Positions 36,728 to 49,000 of a stretch of 64,000 nucleotides of DNA are shown piece by piece (position 1 is the stretch's first letter; each line of letters opens with the position of its first letter). Made by a program: the position numbers and the translations under genes. The stretch comes from Dysidea avara (Eukaryota; Porifera; Demospongiae; Dictyoceratida; Dysideidae). The notes beneath the pieces are model-generated. The model worked only from the letters and a program-made list of their open reading frames with translations, ran no database searches and was not told where the DNA came from. Where the stretch lies: the NCBI RefSeq assembly GCF_963678975.1, contig NC_089274.1, positions 21,103,133 to 21,167,132 on the forward strand, given 5' to 3'.

Positions 36728-39700
36728 ATTTATTATTAAAGGCCACAACCAAGTAAAGTGTGTTATGAAGTTAAACAGTAACCCATTGGTATGTCACCTA
36801 TAGTGTTATATTGTGTAGAGTTTGAAGATGTGATTGTGACATTTGCTTATTTGTTGGAGAAGAATCCTTTGTGTGAGGTGTGGATGACTTACCAAGAGCG
36901 AAGGTGAGCAAGATTCTGTGATAAGAATTACAGTGGACACTTTTCTCTATATGGACCTTGGCAAAAAAAATTAAGGTTTTCTTTTGGTGAGAATGTATAA
37001 CACGGATAGTTTCACTATCATGTGTTACACAAGCCTTTCAAATTGAGTAAAGTGTTGGCAGACCCTTAATAGTTCTAGAGAGAAAAAAACTGTTAAGGTC
37101 ATTATGCACGTAATGTACCCTGTGTACTGTAATGTACGTAGCAGATCGTATAACATCAAATTAACATCAGTGCATAAATAAAACACACAAGGGGACACAT
37201 GATAGTTTATCATGTTTCCTTATACAGGGCAGTGGTAGCCATGTCAATTGGCATAGACTAGACACTGATGTTTTCACCATCCTAATATTCCACACCATTG
37301 CTAAGTGATAGTGTGTGTGTGTGTGATGCATTATGAACAGTGAATGATAAATTGCCTAGTAGCTCATTATGATGTGTGCATATCTGGCCTGTCCCATCTA
37401 CAGGCTACCTAGCAATATAATTATACCCTGTACTACCTTGATTGACTGTTAATGGCGTGAAGGAATTGTTGCTTTTGGTTACCTTGTAACAGTGTTCATA
37501 ATTAAACTCCGTAGGAGGCCGGATGAAAAATGAGGCATGTATACATATATTGCCAAATGTGTATGGTGACTTCTTTTTGTAAACTCTTCAAAATAAAGAC
37601 TCCATTTTTTCCATAATAAGAACAAAGATTTTGGTCTGGCTCCATACACCTTTTACCTGTGAAGAGGAAACCTTGTTATATCAATCCCAAAATTTTGATC
37701 TCAGCAGGTGTCCATTATGATGTTATGTATGAAGACCCAGAATTTATTGGTTAACTTTTTGTCTTCTGATTTGAAGCGGCTAATGATAATAAAGTGCCAA
37801 CACAGCAACACACTCAATAGTTTAAGTATAGACACACTTGACTCTACCTGACCCACTGGTCACCAAGAGGACATATGATGATGTACATTGTTCAAAACAT
37901 AACAGCGATGGAAACATGATATGAAGGGTGATACGCTTATGGGTACTGTGCTAGCAATTGGTACTACTACTAGTACACAAACAAAATATGGCTCGGGTGT
38001 CACTATGACAACTAGACTATAAGTCGTCATTTAGGATACGCCTCGTGTGTTACTTAGAGTAGCAGCAATAACAAGCGGATATGATATTATGTTGTGCAGT
38101 TGTAATGTGTGAGTCTGGCACAATGTAGGCTGGTTAAATGTTGTGAATATTGAGTGTGTGTGTCTGTGCTTCGAATCACCGACAAATTGGTTCCAACAAA
38201 ATCATCAGTGAATTGAAACACAATTAATCAATTACACAACAGACAATACTACACACAGCAGCTGGCTTTTGTTAACGTGGGTGATCAGGTGATCATGAGT
38301 GTGTCAATTCTGGCTACTACAATGGAACCTCTCATAACAAACTTTACAAATTAAGGACATAATGTTAAAACCTCCATAATTGGTCCCAACAAGTTCAGCA
38401 GCAAATCTAGTTCAAAAATTCGTGGTCCCAAAATGTCCGCTATAGAAAGTGTCCACTGTGCTCTCACACGTACAGCTCTCAGGGGTAGGATATGAACAAG
38501 AATTCATAATATATGAACTCTTGATATGACTATAGTTAATACAATAAGTGAGACGTGACATGGACTAGGGAATATTGTGTTTGCAAAAAAAAACAGAGTT
38601 TTTAAAAAAAAAATTGTTATTATATAATCTATTTCCTTTATATAGCTGAAAGTATTCATGAGTGTGTTGAGTAGGTGACTATTTTGCCAACACGGTGAAT
38701 ATACTTGTACTTTTAAAAAGTGTGTAGTATTTAATTGTATAATTACTCCTTGATATCAGCTAGAGGATGTTTACTTGTACTTGACTAAAGCGTTTGCACT
38801 TAAGTTTAAGTAGGTATATACTTTCAATTGTGCTTGACCACAAGCCCAACATTTGTAATGGTGGGACTCAGACTACATATTTTTAGCTCCCTTGTTAATA
38901 AAAAGGACACCTCGATAATGAGGACGCTTGTCCATGGTCCTGGTTTGAAATTAGAATACTGGTGATTTTCTGGTCCAGTTGGGATGAAGAGCGTTTTCAA
39001 TATAGGGAGGAGGTGTGAGAGGAAGACTTTTTAATGCCGTGAAACCTCTTTTGGGGTCTAGGGGTATGCACCCAAGAAATAGCAACGCAAATATGTGAAG
39101 GCATTTTACCCAATTTTAAGGGTACCATAGTGTAATACTTTCTAACATGTTCACACTAGTAAGACTTTTCTAGTAGGGAACAAAAGAAATTTTGGACGAG
39201 CAGGGTACAAGTTGAACACATACTATAATCATCCTTTTGCCTTCTCCTAGAAAATAAACCCTGGTGGTCTGGACACCTTGATAATCTGAACATCCCAAGG
39301 CAGTCTCAATATGCTCACTGTGATGGGCTGTTACATTAGCTCTCCATGTTGATGGTATCAAGAGTTCATAATATTCTTTATGGAGCCATATCTAATATTA
39401 TGGACTCTTGGGTGGCATGTAGTATGGCTAGAGATGTTATCTGTGGAGTAAATCTGGTGGTTGTGTGGAGATCAGTTTGTGGATAAACCTGTTGAAGTAT
39501 GATGCTAAGATGTCTAGCTTTGTACCATCAACATTCCATAAAGGTCTAATTTGCCAGTCATTTCTAACAGTCATCTCTTAAAACAAGTCTCTGTAGTGGT
39601 TCACTTATTGTTATGGATTACCAGTTATGGAGAGATCAGTGCAGTTTATAGAGCAGACAAGTTAGAAGGGAGTGGATGCTGTATGGGTGATATAAAATTT

Positions 39701-40277
39701 AATCCATCTGTGGTGACCACTGGTCCTTCCATAAATGAAGGTACAGAGTTAGCCTACTAGACACTGTTAACAACCCATGATGGCTACACAGTTACTCCAT
39801 CACACTGTGTCACACACAATTGTTGATGCTATATACACGATTCTGTGTACTTAAGTAGGATGCATTGGTGCATATACTCTATGTGGGTGAAAGTTCGTAA
39901 TATTAATTTCATTTTTCTACGTACATCCTCATCTTGTGTACAAAATCTCCGTAATAAGAGCAAAAATTTTGGAGTCTAACAGTCTCCATACATTTTACCC
40001 AGACATAAGGCTAAGTACATATCTAAAATATAGGGACCAGGTATTATCTGAATGAAAGAGCATGTGCTCTACTTTCAGTTACTCTTCTTTGTTTCCCTCT
40101 AGTTCTGGCAGGTCATTACATCACTTATTATCTCGCTGGGAACTTACCCTAACCACAATCCCGACCGACCACCTGACTGGAATAAGTCTAGACATTGACG
40201 GCATTGGCAGCAATGTTGCCATTAGCAACCAGACTATCCACCTGTGGAAGATCACCAGAACTACGGATGAACAGTAA
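33371..40277 (+). CDS. METTL23: METTL23-like protein (arginine) methyltransferase
   Basis: Confident exons: 35164-35268, 36163-36400, 36819-36903, 40103-40277 (phases 0,1,2). A tentative first exon at 33371-33403 (ATG, 11 codons, donor CAA|GTTAGT, phase 0) completes a 211-aa frame. The protein is a class I SAM methyltransferase: YGLFTWPCAPLLAQY, then motif I VLEIGAGTGVPGLTAARCG split by an intron after VLE, TLSD, and PPQDVVLASDCLYD, followed by FEDVIVTF and WMTYQERR. This order and spacing match METTL23, which in mammals acts on histone H3 arginine and in the nucleus. The C-terminal exon is variable but of normal length. Intron 1, if real, contains a 770-bp hAT-like element and a 186-bp MITE; intron 2 starts with a (CA)n tract. 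Its stop is 51 bp from the stop of the opposing formin gene. Confidence 0.85.
33616..34385. mobile_element. Non-autonomous hAT-like element with target duplication
   Basis: It begins CAGACCTCTCAAC and ends in the exact inverted copy GTTGAGAGGTCTG. GTAAACT lies directly before (33609-33615) and after (34386-34392). 7-8 bp duplications and CAG ends suit hAT. 770 bp, no transposase frame. Confidence 0.75.
34554..34739. mobile_element. TA-flanked MITE with CAGTGGA ends
   Basis: A 186-bp element with terminal repeats CAGTGGAGCCTCTCTAT and, inverted, CAGTGGAACCTCTCTTA, flanked on both sides by TA. The TA duplication fits Tc1/mariner-type mobilisation. Related copies lie at 38320-38458 and 41976-42152. 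Confidence 0.75.
35282..35354 (+). repeat. (CA)n microsatellite
   Basis: About 36 perfect CA units starting 13 bp after the METTL23 exon donor at 35268. It is the longest simple repeat in the window. Confidence 0.97.
36667..36724 (+). repeat. (TG)n microsatellite
   Basis: Perfect TG run in METTL23 intron 3, about 95 bp before the next exon at 36819. Upstream, 36400-36480 is looser TG-rich sequence. Confidence 0.95.
36904..40102. other. METTL23 last intron, 3.2 kb
   Basis: No exon was found between the Tyr-Gln-Glu-Arg exon and the last exon. It contains a degraded CAGTGGA-type MITE at 38320-38458 and fragments with the same inner words (GGTCC, GGACAC) at 38890-39010. The rest is AT-rich. Confidence 0.5.
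38320..38458. mobile_element. Degraded copy of the CAGTGGA-type MITE
   Basis: It starts CAATGGAACCTCTCATAAC after a TA and ends GTGTCCACTG. The inside (TTAAGGACATAATG, TGGTCCCAA) matches the 34554-34739 copy read in the opposite direction. The right TA is lost. Confidence 0.6.
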
Positions 40278-40328
40278 TTATTGTATTTGTATAATTACAG
40301 TGAAATACAATTGCTATATTTGTAAATA

Positions 40329-43300
40329 TTAAGTTGCTTCAGAAGCATCATGTATGGTATTCATTTGTTGATAATACTCATCATCCCCAGGTGAGGTGGT
40401 GCCCCCTGATGTGGAAACAACGGTCTGTTGTCTCTTTTGTGATGATACTTTACTAGTACTACGTTGTTCCTTGTGACAATCCTCAAAAGCTGTATAGCTA
40501 CCCATCTGATCTAGCTGTATTACTATTTCCTTTGCCTCTTCGACTGGCTGTTCTGTGCGACTTTGTTGTTTTTGTTGTAGTTCTGTCAGCTTTTGAGACT
40601 GTCTGGCTTCTCGTAGTTTTGCAGCATCTCTCTTCCGTGACTCCAAGGTTGCTCTGCGCACCAATTCTTTTTCTTCTTGTTCTTTCAGTTTTTCAGAAAT
40701 GCTCTGATATTGTTGTTTGAGATGCTTGAATATAACAGTAGGTGGCACCGAAGGCTTTTCATTGGTAGCATCTTTTTGCTGATCATTTTGTTTTTTAACA
40801 CTTGGTTCCTCCTCAACATGGTTGCTGAGTGTTTGAGGTGTAGCAGACACCTCTTGTTCTTTTGGTGGTGCAGGAGTTGACACTACTTCAGGTTTTGGGG
40901 TGTCCTTTTCGAGTCTCTTTCTGTTTTCTTCTTTTTGTTTTTCCATTTCAATTTCTTCTTGTGCAGTGATTTTAGTCTCTTTAGAAGCACCTTCATCACC
41001 TAGTTGTTGTGGTTCCCAGTTCTTTTCTTTCCTCTTCACCTTCTCTCTGCTAGGAGCTGGTGGTGACGGGGGTGGAGTGACATTTTGTTCTTTTGTCTCT
41101 GACTCCATCATCTCTAATTGTTGTTCAATAACCAACTGTGACACAATGCTTGTCTCTATGTCTTCAACGTCGCCTTTGGTTGCCCGCAGAAGTGATGGGT
41201 GTGTCAGCATTCTTGAAAAGCGGACGTTTTCACTGCTCACTTTCTATAAGGACAAGATAATAACAATTTTTGGCAAAAACAATGATGCCATTTTTGTGGA
41301 ACTAGTCTGGACAGTGTTTTGACCATCATTAATACTCCAGAAGCCTGCTACTTCAAAGCTACTATGGTAACAAACAACTCTTTTAAAGGCTAGTATGATA
41401 GGAACTATAGTCACTTAATATATTCATCTGTCTATCAAAGTGTCCTATAAATGGTAACACTAAATTTAACCTGAAGTGGTATATTCTCTAATAGAACATA
41501 CACACAAGGTACTTGTTACTGTAAATCCAATTTTCTAAGCAAACAGCAACAAAGATGTACATACTGCATACAAATACGTTTCTAACACAAATATCACTGG
41601 TAAATTCCTTAGCTTTTGTTATTTTATTTAATAGATTGTGTGGGCTGACAACAAATGATTTAGCAAGCACAAATTTTACTATCTGGGGAATGCCAAAGCA
41701 TTAGCATCCTGCAAGTGTAGAAAATAAAACTTACTAGCCTGTGATAATGCTACATATGCTGCAGGCACATGGTACTTCTCACCTTCCATTCATTGATGAA
41801 CTGTGTGAACTGACTAAAGAACTCCGCTGGTTCAATGGTTTTGGAGCTCTCGTTGAACATGATGCACACTTCACGATATGCATCATTCATTTTCTTGTGT
41901 TCTTCTGAAATTTGCTGCACTTTAGCCTTAGCGTGACTGCAGAAGCTGTGACACCTGTAGTCAAGGATGCTAGAACAGTGGAACCTCTGAATAGTGGACT
42001 TGTGGTCACTTTTGGGAGAAAAGTTGTTTAATAGTACCTATATCTTTCATAACAATGGTCCCATTTGTATTAGTGTGTGTACACACATTGAAATCAGGAT
42101 ATCTCTCTAACAAGGATGCTAGTATTGTCCCAACATGTCTGGGGTTCAACTGTACAGACTAGTGTACAGTACTAGACATTATTGGTGGCAACTTTGGCAA
42201 GCAAATTCATTGTAGTCAGACATATAATTTCTACAGGGATTATTATTTCCTACTCAAATTTCATAAACTGCTGACTAATTATTCTAGCACTGCCAAAATA
42301 AAACCTCTTGTATGATTTCCTTTATTTGGAGTGTCTTTAACAAGAGGTCTTGTACATGTAGTACAATACACAATTGCCCCCAAAGGATATGAATAATACA
42401 AAATTATTTTGTTGTTGGGAGTTCTCAGCCATCACCGTCTCAAATCCCTTCTTGATGTAAGTGACATCTTCCATTAGCGTCTGTGCAGAGACTAGAGGGT
42501 AAGAAAATGTTAGGGTAGCAGCCATAATAGAAGGTAGTCGTTCACCTGTTGTGGCTCCCTCCAAGTGGAGGTCATCGTAGAAAGTGGAGATGTGGGGAAA
42601 CGCCGTCTCAACAACATAGACGATGTAGTGAAGTAGGGTCATCTTACGATCAGTTGACTTTGTGTCTGATAGCTAATGAGAGATGTAAATAGCTTGGTCA
42701 GTTTCATCAGGAGCTCTGTTGGTCTCATGCAATTCAATAAACCCTCCCACTGCTGCAGCATTGATTTACTCAGAGAGCAGTCACCTTTTTAAGGATAGTT
42801 GTTTAACATATATACTGTGTTGTGTTAGGATTGAACATTACACCCTTTAACTATCAACTGTACCTAATACCTGAGTTGTGTGTTAAAATAGAGCAACTTG
42901 TGAGAGTGTATATAAAATTTGGAGGTCAACAGCAACTGCTGAAATAATACAAATCTAGTAACTATAAGCTTTGGTATTGTTAAATTTCTATTGTGTGACA
43001 AAATTGTCACTTACTTTGGTCAGTGATTCCAACTTGAATCCACTAACTATTCCACGACGACTACTGTTCATGTAGTTACCAAAGGCAAGAATGATCTGAA
43101 GATGATGATGATAGTATTAACATGTTAACAACACTGGTCTAACCTCAAACACTCTCTTCAATCTTGTACTACGAAATATTGACAATGATGCTGTCAACAC
43201 CTTATTAATTTGCTATTGTAATGATGACATCATATGATGTAATAGTGGATCACATGACCCACCGGCTGTGTTGTAGCAACCAGCTCATCAAATTGACCAA

Positions 43301-46300
43301 TATAAGCCATGATGGTTAACCTGTCTTGGTAACGATCTACTTTAGCAAGCTATCAACACACAGATCAGTAACACGCTGGGTTAGTATAGTTAGAGGTACC
43401 TGGAATAGAAATTGCTCTGCTTCTCCAAAGCTGCTAAACTGATGAGCTTGTTCTGCCAAACTAGTCAACTGTACAGATAAGCTGATATGATCATGTACAA
43501 TGTGTGGTATATACAAGAGGAAACTGACTACTAGCCTATCAAAAGGGACTCCTTGATAATCAGTTCTATAAGAAAACTTAGCAGATGTCCAGTGCTTGCT
43601 GAGATTGGATTGATTTTAAAATGCCTTGACAGTGTCAATACATTAATACTAGTAAGAGTATCAAATGGTGTGTAATCAGTGATGTAAAGTAACACAGATA
43701 TTTCAGTAGTCATTTAGCACATGTGGCAACGGGTTTGTTACTTGGGTGATGTTAGGTCCTTTCTATCCCTTTTGTGTACAATAACTTTTGAATAGTTATT
43801 GTACACGAAAGAGATAGAAAGGACCTAACACCTCACTCAAGAAAACAATAGCACATACGGGTGTGTTCCAGTGGTCATATACTATTATTTATTATGTTTG
43901 GTAACTAATACTAGTAACATCTAGTGGTGGATCTAGGTGAGTTTCTGTGGTTTCGACAGAAACCCCTTTTAACTTTAGTTCAGTGGCAATCTTTATTATT
44001 GCTGTATTGACAATTTATCAATTTACTATATGCATGCAATTACATTTAATTATAACATCCATTATAGCCATTAAAAATTAACCCTCAGCAACATTTCACC
44101 TCCCACTATGTTAATAACAAATCGAGATACTCTAATAGAGCAGTCAAGAAACTACTCAAATACAACAATCACAACTACAGCTTAATCCCCTAGGTTACAA
44201 GATCTGAGGTATTGTGATTGCTCTAAAAGAGCCTAAAATCCAATCTCAGTGGTTATAAAATCTCAAATTTTCTTGGGGCAGGTCTGAACATTTTATCAAC
44301 TTGAAAGATATTTAGTCAGAGAGTATAGTGGAAACTTCATAAAATGGACATTTCGTGGCCAGTCAAATTTTACTGGTATATAAAGTCTAAGATGCCATAA
44401 GAAATATCAGGGTCTTTTAATCAGAGGTCAGGCTCTTTTATCAGTTGTTCATATGACCACAGTAATGTTTACCTCATCCTTGCTGGCAATCCCCAGATCT
44501 CCTCTTAGCAACAGCTCACACAATTCCCCTGGTAACCCGACTAGGTCAGTGTTTTCGATGAACTTAGCAACCTTAGTGGGTGTGTGGCCTATCCGTCTCT
44601 TAGCGATGGTTAAATTCTGTGCTCGTTCCTTCTTCAATATTGTGATGACATCATTGACAGGAGCAATGGTCTTGTCTATGATAATGATTACAGTATGTTA
44701 CCATCTAACTTGAAAAACTTTTCTTAGTTTGAAAAAGCCACCCACAAATCTATATGTGCCAGTTAGATACTTGCTATGCTCTCGTTGCCAACTATATAAC
44801 TCTATTCCTTGTTTCTAACCTTATAAATGTGTCTACTAACAAGCTACTACCCAAAGTGAAAACCTAATGATTTACTAGATTGTAATATGCTGTACTTAAT
44901 CGCTTGTGTTGTTGTGTGAGTGACTCACTTTTCTTCTTTGACTTCTTCGACTTTGACTTGTTCCTCTTGAGCTTGAACAACTCCTCAAACTCACTAAAGT
45001 CCAATCTCTCAATCAGTTTCTCATATTTCATGTCCTACACAACATCATCTACCATAACTATACTCAATGCACACTACCCTCACCTTGAAGATGGTGTGGC
45101 CTGTATCAGTCTTGATAGGATCCCAGTTCAACATGGGTAGTGGAGCGTTTGGAATGATTGGCTTATTGAAATCTATGCTGGGTGGAGGTGGGGCTTCTCC
45201 AGGAGGGGGAGGGACTCCTGCAGGTGGAGGAGGTGGGGGAGGGGCCTCAGGTACTGGAGGAGGGGGTGGGGCAGGAGGAGGGGGTGGAGCTGGTAGACTA
45301 GTAATATCAATAGAGGAAGGTATGGAAGTGGAGTCCAGTACTAGTTTAGGTACATCAATCTCCCCAGCCTGCTCCTCTGGTAGTCCTGACTTGACAACCT
45401 CTAACCTCTTCTGCATCGTTTCATAATGGTCCTTGATGATGACATTCTCATCCTAGGTGGAGGAGGAAGGTAGAAGAGACATCACACAGTATTGTATTTA
45501 GGCTTTGAATGGTATAAAAGTATGTATTTTTGCTGAAATCATTTGCTAAACCTTTTCAAAAGTATCTACATTCGTCATAGTCTTCTCCCGTCAAACTCTC
45601 TGTTATATGGTAGCACTAAACCTCATGTACATGCATTAATACAGTTCTCCTGTCTCTACAAAGGAGCCAGCCTTGGTAATTGACTTAACAATCCAAGACA
45701 TAAGTGTGAGACAATCTAGTCTCATATTTTATATACATTCATTATGCAGTACACAGAACTACCAGCACAATAGCTTCCAATGTATCCACTACAATACACA
45801 CACTCTACACCATATTAATATGCCTAACTCACCACTAGTCGTTTCATGGCGTCTTGTAGTTCACTACTAGTTGCTTGATATTGTCTATTACTCTCCAGCA
45901 ACTATGACAACATGTGACTACTTGTACTGTATCATGTGCGACAGTCACCTTCTTATTTTCTGACTCTAACTCCTCCCGTTCTTTTTCTACTTGCTGTAGA
46001 TTATAACACCAATACAGTAATAATAATGCTTTTGATCTACCAATTTCAGCATTTGGACCTATACATTTTCAATGGGGGAATTGGTAGTCATGAGAGAGAC
46101 AAATTCTTTCTGCTGAAACTAAAATAAAATCTGTTTTGATATGTTTTCATTTACGGACCCCTCTATGTACATTTGACTGCTCTATTAGAGTATATTGATC
46201 TTGTAAAGATTTTTTGTGGGTATAGTGGAATCAACACAACTTTCATGTTAGCTGCATACTAAAATTATTCCCTAACCTTCTCCCTACACTCCTGACTTTC

Positions 46301-49000
46301 AAGTATGCATAGCCCACAAATTACTAAATCATATTACTAGCACTGTTAGGTCTATGTGTGGTGTATGTAAGACAACAAACAAGTAAATGAACAACACAGA
46401 CTATTATCTGACCAGTAAACGTTCCACTGTTTCTCTTAACTCTTCTAGTTTTTGTTGTTGTTGAGTTGTCACATCAATCAGCTGCAAGAGCATTGTTATA
46501 TCACAGTGACTATTAATAACAGGTTATACCTGTTTGTTATGGTCAGCTATTGACTGTTTCTCAATAATGGTCTCTTTGAGGGAGATGTTGGTGTCATGTA
46601 GCTACATGATGACCAGTAACCATGGTAACATTATTCATTCCTTACCTCTTCAGTAAGACTGGACACTCTCCCTCTTGTCGTTAAGAGGTCATCAAGGAGT
46701 TGTTGTACATTTACATAGTTTGTGTCCCATTCTTGTAACTCATGTAAGATTCTCTCATCTCTTCTCCCATGAAGTGACTATGTTTAATGCCATATCATTA
46801 TTGTTGAGTGTAAATATAAATTATTTCATGAGAAAATAATTCAGCAGTCCATAAGTATGCATATATAAAACACACTAGTCTCCTTGACCCATTATAACTC
46901 AGCTACGATACACAACACAGCTTTAAGTAGCTAGTATTTGTGGCTTCATGCTCATTTTAGTCTCAGCAAAGTACTGGTAAAGGATTTAGGTATGTAGTAA
47001 GTTTAATTTTAAAAATTATAGCTATGTTTTCATCTGTGCAGTTTACACAATTTGAAGAGCACGCCATACACACATTACCTGCTCAACCAATTCTGGATCA
47101 AACCCTGCTCTCAAGATCTCTTGTTGATGGTAGACCTTCTCATTAGGTTCAGATGTGGTCTGGACTAGTGCATTGAGGAAGCTCAGTATACAGGACTGTG
47201 TAGTGATCATAGTACACAGGTGTGAGTACACAGTGTAGCAGTACTACCTGAAGGAATGGGTTTACTGGATCTTCAGTTAGTAATTGTATTAGAGACTGGT
47301 AATGTGTCAACTCCCCACTGAGTGTCTTGAAATATTCAAACGCTTTTAACACTCTCTTCCTGCCAATTGGAGCTAACATCATCGCAATCATCAGCTATAA
47401 TGGAAGGAAAGCTACAATAGTTGAACCACTATATTGCTCAGACACCTTGGATCATGATGTTTATTAGAGGTTTAGTAAGTGTGTGTATGGACCATGGTCA
47501 GGGTATAAATGTGCGTACACTAATTACAATTGGGAGTGTATTTTCCTCCAGAGTGTCCTTTGGTACAATTCTAGATACTGACCTTTATTGCAAGGGACTG
47601 TAGTCTTGGCTGGTCAAATTGCAAGCATGATACTATGATGTAAACACTTGGGTCATAAAACAACACCGCCTTGAAGCCTTCCTGTGGGATAGAACATAAT
47701 TGAGATGAGAGTAGCTGATTAATGGACCTACCCCATGAGCCATCAATGCCTTAATACATAACAAACACGTGTTGATCTCACTCTGTAAAGGAATGGTATA
47801 ATGATAATAGTCATCCGCTAATCATTGTAGTAGTTACCAGTCCTCGGTCCAGTAGGGAGTACTTCTGGTGGTTCTTCCTGCTTACTCCTTCAGGGTGTTG
47901 TACCAGGTCCTTGAGGAGGTTGATGAGTGCTATATGGCCATGATTGGGGGTGCCGACAAATGAGGATATCCAACTAGTGGACCAGTTCTATAACATCACT
48001 AAGTGGTATCAACACTTACTCTTCCTCCTTGTTTGTCCTCAGGTCCATCTCCAGATCAGACAACACCTTGTTCAGAGGGTGAAGGTGTTGTAGCGATTTC
48101 TTCTTCACCTTCTTCTCCTTCAGCTCTGGCTGAGCATGGCGGACAAGTTGCTCAATGTAGTAGATGCACATAATCCCAACTTGTGTCTCTGCCTGCAGTA
48201 AGAGAAGTATTAGTGAGTTATTAGATAAGCTCAGTAGGTGTTACATAACTACATGGCCAGTGCAGTGTACAATACTGGAAAATGACTATCCTCACGTTGG
48301 TAAGGAAGTAAGGAATACATTCTCACAATGAAATGTCAACCATGCATCCAAGTATTGTTTTACGTTGTACTGTATATAAAGCCGCACCATCGATCAATCG
48401 TAAGTGAAATAGCCAAGATGCATTGTTACAGGAAGTCAAAAACAAGAGTTCATATATATAATAGTATAAACTCTTGCCAAAAGTTACCATAAAAGGTATG
48501 TTGCTTACTTATAATTTAACTCACAGTAAGGAAACTCAGCACACAGACAAGAAACAAGTTACATATCTGACTTACCTGTGCAAGGATTAATTGCCATTTC
48601 TTCTCCTTGCTTTTCCCGTGCCACTCAGCAGCCTGTTTGCTGGTCATATTTTGGCTTTTCTACAAGACCAGTACATCCATGTAGCAGTCTAGTCAGGCTG
48701 GTAACTCACCACAACTTGCTCGAATAAAGCGTTCATCACTTCATCGCTAGGTTGACCTGCCATGTCGTCATGATCCTGCTCTTGCCGCTTCTTCTTAGCA
48801 GATGGTGAGCTGGTGGCGAGAGTTGCTGCAGCCAACGAGTCTTGTCGCTTCTTCTTGGCAGATGGTGAGCTGGTGGGGAGAGTTGCAGCGGCCAACGAGT
48901 CTTGTCGCTTCTTCTTGACAGATGGCGAGCTGGTGGCGAGATTTGCTGCAGCCAGCGAGTCTGTAGCTAACGTATTACTCCTCTTTCCCGCCCCAGACAT
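40329..49000 (-). CDS. FMNL: Diaphanous-related formin, FMNL type
   Basis: 25 exons, from the start: 49000-48710, 48659-48576, 48192-48020, 47973-47838, 47782-47732, 47681-47583, 47394-47248, 47195-47079, 46777-46646, 46601-46530, 46481-46413, 45993-45949, 45901-45833, 45452-45084, 45034-44929, 44675-44473, 43468-43400, 43349-43263, 43200-43144, 43095-43015, 42672-42546, 42491-42400, 42270-42254, 41945-41783, 41243-40329; 1256 aa. Order: three 20-aa basic repeats (residues 20-80), GTPase-binding/FH3 region (about 85-366; [16 protein letters not shown]), coiled coil (367-495), proline-rich FH1 within 541-590, FH2 (about 605-950; hallmark [10 protein letters not shown] then GFKLESL and [10 protein letters not shown]), and a DAD-like [10 protein letters not shown] (976-985). 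FH2 and DAD resemble FMNL more than DIAPH or DAAM. It nucleates actin filaments under Rho-family control. Odd points are the N-terminal repeats, no N-terminal Met-Gly for myristoylation, and a charged tail of about 270 residues after the DAD. The 17-nt exon is tentative. Confidence 0.9.
41976..42152. mobile_element. CAGTGGA-type MITE in a formin intron
   Basis: It starts CAGTGGAACCTCTGAATAG and ends GGGGTTCAACTG before TA. Third clear copy of the family, about 177 bp, between the 17-nt exon and the next formin exon. Confidence 0.6.
43745..43835. repeat. Near-perfect hairpin
   Basis: GGTGATGTTAGGTCCTTTCT and following bases pair with an inverted copy ending AGAAAGGACCTAACACC around a 7-nt loop (about 43790). 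Arms are about 40 bp. It lies in a formin intron. A small fold-back MITE is the likeliest origin; a structured RNA is possible. Confidence 0.65.
48779..48958 (-). repeat. 60-bp in-frame tandem repeat in formin exon 1
   Basis: Three copies of a 20-residue unit ([20 protein letters not shown] and variants). The DNA copies are nearly identical, with the KKKR part best conserved. This suggests recent amplification. The basic ends look like nuclear-localisation or acidic-lipid-binding patches. Confidence 0.9.

Noticed and set aside
36548-36748. His/Thr-repeat frame on the minus strand
   Set aside because: Translation of a (TG)n microsatellite in a METTL23 intron.
43918-43970. Possible transposon end (GTGGTGGATCTAGGTGAG)
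   Set aside because: It resembles the CAGTGGCGGATC class of ends, but no inverted partner or flanking duplication could be found within the next kilobase.
45067-45426. Open frame on + encoding Gly-rich protein
   Set aside because: It is the exact antisense of the proline-rich FH1 exon of the formin, whose splice sites and frame are supported on the other strand.
47973-47986. Upstream acceptor TATAG for formin exon 4
   Set aside because: Using it with the phase-2 donor of exon 3 gives an immediate TAG. The acceptor CACTAG 14 bp downstream restores the frame and the expected WISSF sequence.
40329-49000. DIAPH assignment for the formin
   Set aside because: [10 protein letters not shown] with [10 protein letters not shown] in FH2 and the EDI-type DAD match FMNL better than DIAPH, whose DAD is of the MDxLLEAL type.
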